From: Natronogracilivirga saccharolytica
Lineage (GTDB): Bacteria > Bacteroidota > Rhodothermia > Balneolales > Natronogracilivirgulaceae
Direction of reading: 5' to 3'
Length of the DNA stretch: 33,617 bases
NCBI RefSeq assembly: GCF_017921895.1
Contig: NZ_JAFIDN010000018.1
Span: 1 to 33,617, forward strand
Shown: positions 25,904-33,524 of the stretch, piece after piece
How positions within the stretch are numbered: the stretch's first letter is position 1
How the letters are laid out: every line of letters begins with the position of its first letter
Notes under the pieces: generated by a model
The model's input: the letters and a program-made list of their open reading frames with translations, nothing else
Told to the model about the DNA's origin: nothing
The model's database searches: none
Made by a program: the position numbers and the translations under genes

Positions 25904-26641
25904 ATGGAGAATAAAACAGTTTTGCTGACGGGAGCCAGCAGCGGAGTCGGGAAATCGCTCTCTTATTATTTGCATGACAGGGGATATGATTTGGTCCTGG
26001 TGTCGAGGAGGGAACCTGAAATTCTGCATGAACACGGTAATGAGCGCATTGCATTCGTCCCGGCCGACCTGGGGGATGTGGATGCGTCTGAGAAACAAAT
26101 CGATGATATTGTTGCCGGGCATGGTCATATCCCTTATGTGATAAACAACGCAGGGGTCATGACAGGTGGAAATCTGGACGAACACGACTGGGAAAACGTG
26201 GAACAGGACATTAATGTCAATGCCCGCATGCCATGGTACATCATGAAACGAGTCCTGCCTGAAATGCGAAAGCAGAACTTCGGCCGGATCATCAACGTAA
26301 CCTCGGGCGCTCCGCTGAACTGCTTTCCCGGATTCGGCATCTACAGTGCAACAAAAGGCTTGTTGAACTCCCTGACGGTCACTATGGCAAAGGAGAACCG
26401 GGAGTACAACATCAAGATCAATCTCATGAGTCCCGGTCCGGTAAAATCAGAAATGGCGCCGAAGGCACCCATGGAGCCCGAAGTTTGTCACCCGACACTG
26501 GATTATCTGCTGCAGCTGCCGGAATCGGGAGAGACCGGACGATTTTACTGGCTGGGATATGAAGTGCCGCTGTTTCCGGATCTGGAGGGCGTACAGTGGC
26601 TGAAGGGAATCGGCAACGAAAAACTGAAAAAGGTACTGTAA
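25904..26641 (+). CDS. Short-chain dehydrogenase/reductase
   Basis: A 245-residue classical SDR. TGASSGVG (9-16) binds NAD(P), NNAGVM (81-86) is the core motif, Ser134 and Tyr147-x3-Lys151 (YSATK) form the active site. The substrate cannot be predicted. It lies in the cluster of pathway accessory genes that follow legF, next to a Gfo/Idh/MocA oxidoreductase whose GTG start is 2 bp downstream. Reduction or oxidation of a sugar or nonulosonate derivative is plausible. It is only distantly similar to the PtmA-like SDR at 28520. Confidence 0.75.
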   Translation: MENKTVLLTGASSGVGKSLSYYLHDRGYDLVLVSRREPEILHEHGNERIAFVPADLGDVDASEKQIDDIVAGHGHIPYVINNAGVMTGGNLDEHDWENVEQDINVNARMPWYIMKRVLPEMRKQNFGRIINVTSGAPLNCFPGFGIYSATKGLLNSLTVTMAKENREYNIKINLMSPGPVKSEMAPKAPMEPEVCHPTLDYLLQLPESGETGRFYWLGYEVPLFPDLEGVQWLKGIGNEKLKKVL

Positions 26642-26643
26642 AA

Positions 26644-27570
26644 GTGAAGAAGATATCACTGGGCATGATCGGCTATAATGAAGGAAACGGGCATCCCTAT
26701 TCCTTTTCGGCAATTATAAACGGATACCGGCAGGACCGCATGGATCAGTCTCCCTACCCGGTCATTGCAGATTATCTGCGGAAAAGAAGTCCGTTCGAAT
26801 TCGGAATCCGCAACCTTTCCGTTGATTATGTGTGGGCACCCGATGAAAACATATCCCGTAATATTGCCGAATGCTGCCATATTTCTCACGTGGCATCTGC
26901 TTATGAGGAGATGACCGGAAAAGTGGACGGTGTCATTATTGCACGTGATGATGCGGAGTCACACAGGGCATTGGCGCAGCCGTTTCTCGAAGAGGGGCTT
27001 CATGTTTTCATTGACAAGCCCCTTGCAACCACGGAAGATGACCTGGAGTATTTCATTCCGTTTCTCAAAAAGGGTCAGCTCATGAGTTGTTCCGGTTTCC
27101 GGTTTTATCCGCGGCTCATGGATCCTGTGTTTCTGGATGCGATGCGGAGTGACCTTGTCTGTGCCTCGGCGGTCACGACCATTGACTGGTACAAATACGG
27201 CATACATATGATGGAAGCAATCCAGCCGGTCTTTAACTCCCCGATCACAGAGGTTCAGAACATTGGATCTGGGCAAACCGATGTAGTTCGGCTGAACTAT
27301 CAGAACGGAAAATATGCCGTTGTGATCAGAGACAATGCCCTGAAAGGATTCAATGCAACATTTTATGCGAAAAGCGGACGGCACGTCAGTGTGACCTTCG
27401 ATGACAACTTCTCCTGTTTCAGAAATCTGCTCTTTTCGTTCCATGAACTGATGACTGGCGGGCGTCATGTTGTGGATTACAGGGAAACCCTCAATCTGAT
27501 GCGGGCGTTGATGGCTGCTGCTGAATCCAGAGAAACGAACAAAAAAGTACAGGTAAGCGACAAGGAATAA
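26644..27570 (+). CDS. Gfo/Idh/MocA-family oxidoreductase
   Basis: About 308 residues from GTG 26644, 2 bp after the upstream stop; an ATG at 26596 lies inside the previous gene and would add a charged, unconserved tail, so it is rejected. The N-terminus KKISLGMIGYNEGNGHPYSFSAIINGY is a glycine-rich Rossmann start. It is followed by VDGVIIARDDAESH and FIDKPLATTEDDLEYFIPFL, where the (E/D)KPL Lys is the usual catalytic residue. The C-terminal half is the alpha/beta substrate-binding domain. NEGNGHPYSF openings recur in oxidoreductases of nonulosonic acid loci. It is probably an NAD(P)-dependent sugar dehydrogenase acting in legionaminic-acid modification or precursor supply. Substrate unknown. 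Confidence 0.75.
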   Translation: MKKISLGMIGYNEGNGHPYSFSAIINGYRQDRMDQSPYPVIADYLRKRSPFEFGIRNLSVDYVWAPDENISRNIAECCHISHVASAYEEMTGKVDGVIIARDDAESHRALAQPFLEEGLHVFIDKPLATTEDDLEYFIPFLKKGQLMSCSGFRFYPRLMDPVFLDAMRSDLVCASAVTTIDWYKYGIHMMEAIQPVFNSPITEVQNIGSGQTDVVRLNYQNGKYAVVIRDNALKGFNATFYAKSGRHVSVTFDDNFSCFRNLLFSFHELMTGGRHVVDYRETLNLMRALMAAAESRETNKKVQVSDKE

Positions 27571-27571
27571 T

Positions 27572-28513
27572 ATGGGAAATGAAGTCACAATCGTCGTCTA
27601 CCATTACGTCAGAGAACGAAAAACCAGCAGGTATCCGGCCATTAATGCACTTGAACCGGATATGTTCCGGAAGCAGCTGCGGTATTTCAAAAAGCACTAC
27701 CATGTTATCTCCCTGAAAGATTTGATACGTGCACTTGAAGGCGAATCGCAATTGCCGCAGAATGCATTGCTGCTCACATTCAACGACTGTTTCAGTGACC
27801 ATTACAGAACTGTTTTTCCTGAATTGCTGAAACACTCGGTCAGCGGTGCATTCTTCCCGGAAATTCAGCCGCTGAAAGAAAGGGAAATAATACTCAACCA
27901 CAAAATACACCACATACTTGCCTGCGCAGAGAATGTCCCGGATCTTGTTCAGGATCTACTGAACCTTTTGAAGCAATTCAAAGAAGAGTATGATCTTGAG
28001 GACGGATCGCATTATCAGCAAAAATATTCCGTGGCATCATCGTATGATCCAGCCGAGGTGGTGTTTGTAAAACGCTTGCTGCAGAGTGGCCTGGATTTCC
28101 AGTTGTCTCACAAAATTTCAGACATTCTTCTGGATACATATTGTGACGCAAGCCGGGAAGTATTGCACCATGAGATTTACATGAATGATGACCAGATCCG
28201 GTGCATGATACAAAATGGTATGGATTTCGGCATGATTGGCTATTCCCACAAAAGACTGACAGATGTGAACCCGGATCAACTGGAATATGAAATAGATGCC
28301 TCAAAAAAGCACATTATTGAGCTGGGGCAGGATCCGTCATTTATTTCCATGAGTTATCCATGGGGAGAAACCAATGAAGCAGTTGTATCTGCGCTGAAAA
28401 AAGCTGGATGCAAAGTGGCATTTACATCAGAAGAGAGGATTGCAGATATTCAGTCAGGTGACAGATACCGTCTGCCCCGATTTGACACAAACTACTTTTT
28501 AAATCTGGTATAG
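27572..28513 (+). CDS. Degenerate NodB-fold deacetylase-like protein
   Basis: A 313-residue paralogue of the deacetylase at 8653, sharing the YHYVRE start, the RYP(x)I spacing, the long insertion and the C-terminal PRxDTN(x) end. Catalytic motif 1 reads TFNDCFSDH (69-77) instead of TFDDGYSDH: the base Asp is Asn and the Gly is Cys. Motif 2 reads IGYSH (222-226) instead of HTCDH, so the first metal-binding His is Ile. Asp72 and His226 remain. It is predicted to be inactive or to have a changed activity, perhaps binding a sugar or pairing with the active copy. It starts one base after the Gfo/Idh gene and is 6 bp from the PtmA-like SDR, so it is in the same operon. Confidence 0.85.
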   Translation: MGNEVTIVVYHYVRERKTSRYPAINALEPDMFRKQLRYFKKHYHVISLKDLIRALEGESQLPQNALLLTFNDCFSDHYRTVFPELLKHSVSGAFFPEIQPLKEREIILNHKIHHILACAENVPDLVQDLLNLLKQFKEEYDLEDGSHYQQKYSVASSYDPAEVVFVKRLLQSGLDFQLSHKISDILLDTYCDASREVLHHEIYMNDDQIRCMIQNGMDFGMIGYSHKRLTDVNPDQLEYEIDASKKHIIELGQDPSFISMSYPWGETNEAVVSALKKAGCKVAFTSEERIADIQSGDRYRLPRFDTNYFLNLV

Positions 28514-28519
28514 CAGTCC

Positions 28520-29251
28520 ATGAATAAAAAAATCATTTTGGTAACAGGCGGTTCCGGCCTGATAGGCCGGGAAGTTGTTTCCCACATCATGGCGAAACAG
28601 GCGGTTCCGGTAAATATGGATATCCGGGCAAGCGGGGTGGAAGGTGTCGATGAAGTGGAAGGCGACGTGACCAGGGTTGATGACCTGATTTCTGCCGTTG
28701 CGTACGTCAAGAAAGAATACGGGTCAATCGACGGACTTGTAACCAGCGCGTATCCGCGAACGGAGGACTGGGGGCTTGCATTCGAAGACATTAAGCCCGA
28801 ATCCCTGAAAAAAAATATGGACTGGCAGCTTGGTTCCAGTTTCCTCCTGAACCAGCAGGTATTGAAACACATGAGACAGCAGAGAGGCGGGAGTATCGTG
28901 AATATTGCCTCCACTTACGGGGTGGTTGGCAACGACTTTACCATTTATGAAGGAACCGATATGAATCCGCCCGCCGCGTATCCGGCCATCAAGGGAGGGA
29001 TTATCAATATGACCCGCTATCTGGCATCCCTCTATGGCCAATATAATGTCCGTGTGAACTGCGTCTCACCAGGCGGCATCTTTGATAACCAACCCGACCC
29101 GTTTGTCCGGGCCTACGAGAAAAAAACACCTTTGAAACGAATGGGCAGGCCTGATGATATTGCACCGGCCGTATGGTTTTTGTTGTCAGACGATGCAAAA
29201 TATATCACCGGACAAAATCTGATTGTGGATGGTGGCTGGACGGCAATTTAA
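28520..29251 (+). CDS. ptmA: PtmA-like short-chain dehydrogenase
   Basis: A 243-residue SDR with TGGSGLIG (9-16), the unusual DGLVTSAYPRTEDWG segment (71-85) in place of NNAG, and NIASTYGVVGNDFTIYEGTDMNPPAAYPAIKGG (128-160) carrying Ser131, Tyr154 and Lys158. The AYPR, YGVV and IYEGT elements match PtmA, the oxidoreductase in the Campylobacter legionaminic-acid locus, where it is needed for an early pathway step. The exact reaction here is inferred. A conventional short SDR of another function is the alternative. It is 12 bp upstream of the next gene and ends the tight block. Confidence 0.72.
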   Translation: MNKKIILVTGGSGLIGREVVSHIMAKQAVPVNMDIRASGVEGVDEVEGDVTRVDDLISAVAYVKKEYGSIDGLVTSAYPRTEDWGLAFEDIKPESLKKNMDWQLGSSFLLNQQVLKHMRQQRGGSIVNIASTYGVVGNDFTIYEGTDMNPPAAYPAIKGGIINMTRYLASLYGQYNVRVNCVSPGGIFDNQPDPFVRAYEKKTPLKRMGRPDDIAPAVWFLLSDDAKYITGQNLIVDGGWTAI

Positions 29252-29263
29252 TTAAAAGCAGCC

Positions 29264-29893
29264 ATGGATCTGTACCCGGTCAGAAGAAAACTCAGCGTCC
29301 TGAAACACGGTCCGCGGTTCTTGCTTTCTGATCTTCATGCCGTAAGAAACGAATACCGGATCAGAAAGGGAATTGTCAGATGGCCGCTGAAAAGTCTGTT
29401 TGAAGTCATTTGGATTGACAGTGACTCGGTCATCGGCACTATGAAGAATGGTTTTTCGAGAAGGTTTGCCGGTTGTCATATGCCGGGTGACTGGGACAGG
29501 GATTTCGTAAATATTGAAGACACCATAGACTACTATTTCATGTATAACCGGTTTGTTGAGGGGAAAGACTGGGAAAAAATCATATCAGATTATCAGGAAG
29601 AGCACGGTAAGCTCAGAACCGATTATCGTAACAAAATCATGAGACGGTCAGCTGAGAGGGATAATCTTTATCGTGACTTAAAAGAATCGGGTTGGAAGCT
29701 CAGCAGGAATTTGAAGGATTCCCTTCTGTTTACGGATGAACTGACCGTGAATATAACCAGGGATGGTTCCTGTATCCGCAATTACGCCGGAATGCACCGA
29801 TTGATCATCAGCAGGTTTGCAGGCATTGAGAAAGTGCCCTGCAGGTTACATGTCGTGCATAGTGAATTTTATAATAAGGAAATTCATACCTAA
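29264..29893 (+). CDS. ParB-fold-like protein of unknown function
   Basis: A 209-residue soluble protein of unknown role. It has GDWDRD (75-80), then KDWEKIISDYQEEHG, and a C-terminal ITRDGSCIRNYAGMHRLIISRFAGIEKVPCRLHVVH pattern (164-199). The RDG, G-x-HRL and VPxxLHVVH pieces match the ParB/sulfiredoxin-like nucleotide-binding fold found in hypothetical proteins of surface-glycan clusters. GMHRL is the candidate binding motif. No membrane segment or signal peptide is present. It begins 12 bp after the PtmA-like gene and is followed by a hairpin, so it is probably the last gene of the operon. A DNA-binding partition role is unlikely because no HTH follows. Confidence 0.5.
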   Translation: MDLYPVRRKLSVLKHGPRFLLSDLHAVRNEYRIRKGIVRWPLKSLFEVIWIDSDSVIGTMKNGFSRRFAGCHMPGDWDRDFVNIEDTIDYYFMYNRFVEGKDWEKIISDYQEEHGKLRTDYRNKIMRRSAERDNLYRDLKESGWKLSRNLKDSLLFTDELTVNITRDGSCIRNYAGMHRLIISRFAGIEKVPCRLHVVHSEFYNKEIHT

Positions 29894-29905
29894 AGTTTCA
29901 GTAGT

Positions 29906-29937
29906 TCCTGACCAGGTATGGTCTGAAGTGGTCAGGA
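29906..29937 (+). terminator. Stem-loop at the end of the nonulosonic block
   Basis: TCCTGACCA at 29906-29914 pairs perfectly with TGGTCAGGA at 29929-29937, with a 14-nt loop. It lies 13 bp after the last gene of the compact run and before an AT-rich gene of different composition. There is no strong T tract, so it may terminate weakly or stabilise the transcript end. Confidence 0.4.
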
Positions 29938-30002
29938 TATACTGGAGTTAAATACCAAACAACCGAGGCTTCTGGACTTTTTAACCTGACATTAGGCAAA
30001 AT

Positions 30003-31157
30003 ATGCTAAAAAATCACGACAGAATTGCCATCGCTACAGGTAAATTAGGAGCTGTTTCCGAAACATTTATAAGTAGACACATAAATAAATTAAATAATGG
30101 TAACACCATTATTATTTGTAATAAAGTAGATGATGCTAGTAAATATGATAATAAAATATATGTGGAAAAAGTATTGTATAACTGGCATAATTATCCTAAG
30201 CCCATTAGAAAAGTCCTTCGATTATCACAATCGATCAGGTTTGGGTATAAAAGAATTCCAGATAAAAAAGAGCGAAAAAGCATTCAGCGTTTTTTAATAA
30301 CAAATAGGGTAAAAATAATTCTTGCTGAATTTGGTACACATGGCTGTATGATGCTTCCAATTGCAAAACCAATGGGTATTCCTGTTTATACTTATTTCAG
30401 AGGTTTTGATGCATCGGAAAAACTGAAGGATTGGAAAATAAGATATTCATATCGCAGATTGATACCTCAAATGGAAGGTATTTTTGCTGTCTCCCCCCAC
30501 CTGTTGGATAATCTATCTAATATCGGTGTTAAATGGAAACAAGCACATGTTATTCCAAGTGGCACTGATGTCGAAAAGTTCAGGCCGACAGAAAAAGACA
30601 GACACTTGATTCTTGGTGTGGGACGTTTTGTGAGTAAAAAAGCACCGGACATTACAATACGCGCATTTGCTAAAGTAAAAGAAGGTATTCCTAATGCAAA
30701 ACTTGTCATGGTTGGAGACGGACCTTTATTTGAAAATTGTAGAGCATTGGCCCACTCACTTGGAATTGAAAAAAGTGTTAACTTTGCCGGTGCTCAGAAC
30801 CACGATGTTGTTAGTAACTTGATGGCCAAAACATCTCTATTTGTAATTCATTCAGTTATGGATGAAAATGGTAATACCGAAGGTTTCCCTTCTGTAATAC
30901 AAGAAGCAATGTCTGCTGGTGCTGTAACAATTTCAACACGACATGGTGGAATTCCACATTTTGTTAAACATGGTGAAACCGGAATGCTGGTTGATGAATA
31001 TGATGTTGATGCATATGCAGCTTATATCAGCAAGTTATTAAAAGATCAATCCTTGCGGGAAAAAATGAGCAAGAATGCACGAACATATGCCATGCAACAT
31101 TTTGATTATCGTAAGTTGTATAATAAAATTGAAAAAATTATGGGTATTCGGAATTAG
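30003..31157 (+). CDS. Glycosyltransferase family 4, AT-rich
   Basis: A 384-residue GT-B protein. The N-terminal domain has IAIATGKLGAVSETFISRHINKL, typical of WcaL/colanic-acid-like transferases (a GAVSETF element). The donor domain has AHVIPSGTDVEKFRPTEKDRHLILGVGRFVSKKAPDITIRAF, LVMVGDGPLFENC, and ENGNTEGFPSVIQEAMSAGAVTISTRHGG, which contains the EX7E motif (EGFPSVIQE). It is expected to add a sugar at the cytoplasmic membrane face. Base composition is clearly more AT-rich than 7.3-29.9 kb, resembling the leftmost genes, which suggests a separate origin. A 5-bp inverted repeat with a T-rich tail at 31156-31175 may end its transcript. Confidence 0.85.
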   Translation: MLKNHDRIAIATGKLGAVSETFISRHINKLNNGNTIIICNKVDDASKYDNKIYVEKVLYNWHNYPKPIRKVLRLSQSIRFGYKRIPDKKERKSIQRFLITNRVKIILAEFGTHGCMMLPIAKPMGIPVYTYFRGFDASEKLKDWKIRYSYRRLIPQMEGIFAVSPHLLDNLSNIGVKWKQAHVIPSGTDVEKFRPTEKDRHLILGVGRFVSKKAPDITIRAFAKVKEGIPNAKLVMVGDGPLFENCRALAHSLGIEKSVNFAGAQNHDVVSNLMAKTSLFVIHSVMDENGNTEGFPSVIQEAMSAGAVTISTRHGGIPHFVKHGETGMLVDEYDVDAYAAYISKLLKDQSLREKMSKNARTYAMQHFDYRKLYNKIEKIMGIRN

Positions 31158-31412
31158 TCTGTAGACTTTTCTTTTACCTGAATCCTGAGTTAGTGCTCAT
31201 TTTCAATTTTTGGAACCGAAAAAACCGAAAACTTCTTATTTCATTCATTTTCGCAGACAATTGGGCTGTAAAAATCCATAAACAAGCTCCAAATATCCGA
31301 GCAATATATTGTTTATCAGCTATTTATAGCGAATAACACAGGCACCGATCCCATGGGCTGTATCTCCAAAATCTTCGATGGTCTTGCAAGCGGCTTTCCG
31401 GGACTTTCCCGC

Positions 31413-32515
31413 TCAGTCCGGGCTCCGCGCCAAGGCCATGACCGGCATTGCCCAGCCGTGTCCATTAATAATATGCAATATATTGCGACGCGCATGACGC
31501 ACCAGACGCCCAGCCATATACATCAGATTCTGCATGACCGTGCGCAGACGCAACCGATGGCTTCGTGCCTTGCGGCCCGGTACCAGTCCGGTCTCGAGCA
31601 TTTGCTGACCCAACAGGCGAAGCAGGTTGTAGGCGATCATGGCCAGATCCAAAACCTGCTGATTGGCCGCCATTTTGCCCGACGGCAGGTGCTCCAAGTC
31701 CATATCACTTTTCAGTTCGCTGTGATACTGTTCGCTGGTACCGCTTTGTTGGTAAAAGGCTTTAATATGTTGCGGGATCCAGTCCAGCGAGTTCCAGTAG
31801 GCATCGATGGTTATCTGCGGATCGGTCACATACTGGGCGGTCACTCCATCAGGCCTGGCAAAACGCCAGATAGCCCGGAATACTACGCGCTGTTTGACTT
31901 TCTTGTCTTCCGGGACATCGTCCTGACCTGGCAAAGCCACTTTTTCCTCTCCATACCAGGCCCGCGTCCCAATATCGACCTCCTCGTGTTTTTTCTCACC
32001 GGTCTGCTCCTTGGCCAGGGCCAGCCACTCGGCCGGGTCTTGCTTACGCAGATTGTGTTTGAGAATAAAATCGGTGTTTGGTTGCTCTCGCAACATTTCC
32101 ACGTTATCGGTGCTGTCGTTGCCCGAATCGGCTGTAAACAGAATCGGGGCATCGGTGATTTTCCGGACCATCTGCAGCGTTTGGGCAATCCACCGGCCCG
32201 TCCCCTCGCAATTACTGTTGGCCGGCGACCATGAATCTTTTCGATCACATATTTTTTGTTTCGCCGGAGCCGACGAATGTTGAAATTGCGCCAGACCTCA
32301 CGCGTTTTTTTCCGGCCAACAGGCAATACGTTGCCGCAGGGTTTCCGGCGATGGCAAGCGTTCCATGCCAGGCTGTGGGTGAAAAACCGCTCATCGCGAT
32401 ATTCACCAATGCCATCATTATCGGGTTTGCCGAGGGAAAGCAGTCCGATCATGGATTTGGCAACGTCGATATCGGCAATGCGACCGGATTTTCGAAGCAT
32501 GGCGGTCTCAAGTTT
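31413..32515 (-). pseudogene. IS1380-family transposase, frameshifted and internally deleted
   Basis: The long 31413-32171 minus-strand frame carries the C-terminal part of an IS1380 transposase: TADSGNDSTDNVEMLREQPNTDFILKHNLRK, then TSEQYHSELKSDMDLEHLPSGKMAANQ and a C-terminal helix-rich end. The N-terminal part lies in another frame upstream (LETAMLRKSGRIADIDVAKSMIGLLSLGKPDNDGI, ending at about 32515). Near 32365 the frame shifts; ERLPSPETLRQRI continues in a third frame to a stop at about 32295. The region between this and the C-terminal part, where the first catalytic Asp lies, is missing. The transposase is therefore dead. On the 3' side CCTGAATCC around 31178 may be an IS end, while the 5' end appears truncated near the IS30 fragment at 32553. 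Confidence 0.8.
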
Positions 32516-32552
32516 CTAACGCAACATTTCCAACAAATGGAGATCTTGCGCT

Positions 32553-32690
32553 ATGGAAACACACAAACGACTCACCCACTATGATCGTGAACGAATCGCA
32601 TCGTTGCTTCTTCTGGACTACAAGCTGGCACAAATTGCAAAAAAACTTTGTCGTCATCGTAGCGTAATCACGCGTGAGATTCGAAACAAG
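32553..32690 (+). pseudogene. IS30-family transposase N-terminal fragment
   Basis: About 46 residues from ATG 32553 match the IS30 N-terminal helix-turn-helix domain: RLTHYDRERIASLLLLDYKLAQIAKKLCRHRSVITREIRN. After REIRNK the sequence stops resembling IS30 and continues as unrelated residues to a stop at 32786. It is a truncated remnant, placed head-on to the C-terminal IS30 piece at the right end, which is on the other strand and so belongs to a different copy. Confidence 0.75.
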
Positions 32691-32739
32691 GATCAATTAC
32701 ATATTGTGGGGAGAAGGGTGAGAATTTGTATACTTGGTC

Positions 32740-32868
32740 ATGGAAAAAGACCTACTCAATCTCTTTCTGCCCGAGGGGCTGCTTAATCAAATCGATATTC
32801 AAAACATCGAACATCTAATAAAAAATATGAGCGTTCCTTATTTACATTCTCATTACCTAATAAAATAA
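32740..32868 (+). pseudogene. ISAon1-family transposase N-terminal fragment
   Basis: A 42-residue frame begins MEKDLLNLFLPEGLLNQIDIQNIEH. This pattern (a short lead, LFLPEGLL, an acidic/Ile-rich strand) is the conserved start of ISAon1-family transposase N-terminal proteins common in Bacteroidota. The rest is missing and the frame ends at a TAA at 32866-32868. It overlaps the tail of the IS30 fragment in another frame, so one remnant was inserted into or joined with another. Confidence 0.6.
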
Positions 32869-33076
32869 GTTAAATGAGGAACACGAACTATATAATTGCT
32901 AACTTATAGAGCTTTTAAGATACTTAAATTATAGAATAACCCTTACTAAAATAAATAATAATATAATATATTAATTATGCCTATAAAAAAATATTAATGG
33001 TCGACGAAAATAATAGTATTTATAATACATAAATATACAATGATAATAAAAATATTATTAAAGAAATACTAAAAGT
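32869..33076. other. AT-rich spacer without recognised gene
   Basis: About 208 bp of very AT-rich sequence with many TATA/AATA runs. No coding frame, tRNA or clear hairpin was seen. It may hold the promoter of the truncated deacetylase gene at 33077, but no specific -10/-35 or Bacteroidota -7/-33 pair can be defended by eye. Confidence 0.35.
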
Positions 33077-33523
33077 ATGGCTTCATTTAAAAATATTGAT
33101 AAAAGAATGAATAAAATAGTTAATGTCGTATTTCGGTTTGATGATTATTCTGCCCGAAGCTCGACGGACTTAGAGTTAAGATTAATTGATACATTCCGCG
33201 AAAATGAAGTAGCCATAACCTTTGGAGTTATACCCTTTGTCTCTACTGGTAACCTACATGACCCTTCACCTAAGAATTTAGCACCCCTTACTTCTGAGAA
33301 GGTGGATATTCTAAAGAAAGGTTATGTAAAGGGAACGTTGGATATAGCGCTACACGGCTATTCTCACCAAACAATTAGTGTAAAAAAAAACACGGAGTTT
33401 TCGGGTCTTGATTACAATAGCCAGATAGAAAGAATAGACAAAGGAAAAAAGTTTCTTGAAAATATAATAGATGATTCGGTAACTACATTTGGGCAGAATA
33501 ACATTCCAAGTGCCCGATTATGA
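33077..33523 (+). pseudogene. NodB-like deacetylase, 3' end cut by an IS30 copy
   Basis: 148 residues are present; an internal Met at 33107 is an alternative start. NVVFRFDDYSARSS (16-29) contains the FDD metal-binding motif and DIALHGYSHQ (89-98) the HxxxH-like motif. This is a DUF2334/NodB-like polysaccharide deacetylase. VAITFGVIPFVSTG between them is the usual strand. The protein stops after IDDSVTTFGQNNIPSARL, where the last residues are encoded by the IS end (AAGTGCCCGATT at 33508-33519). Only the N-terminal half of the domain remains, so it is probably non-functional. Very AT-rich, unlike the core. Confidence 0.7.
33508..33519 (-). repeat. IS30 end repeat, right copy
   Basis: AAGTGCCCGATT on the + strand, the inverted partner of 100-111. 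It lies 6 bp from the stop codon of the partial IS30 transposase, as expected for a terminal inverted repeat, and it supplies the last codons of the truncated deacetylase gene. Confidence 0.6.
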
Positions 33524-33524
33524 T

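Noticed and set aside
25281-26054. 257-residue minus-strand frame spanning legF and the next SDR gene
   Set aside because: Both + strand genes have complete catalytic motifs; the minus frame has none and crosses a gene boundary.
26596-26643. Upstream start for the Gfo/Idh/MocA gene
   Set aside because: It would lie inside the previous gene and add a charged unconserved tail; GTG 26644 gives the proper Rossmann start.
31353-32234. Long + strand open frame of 293 residues
   Set aside because: It lies opposite the IS1380 transposase remnant, shows no domain, and its composition is that of an antisense shadow of the minus-strand gene.
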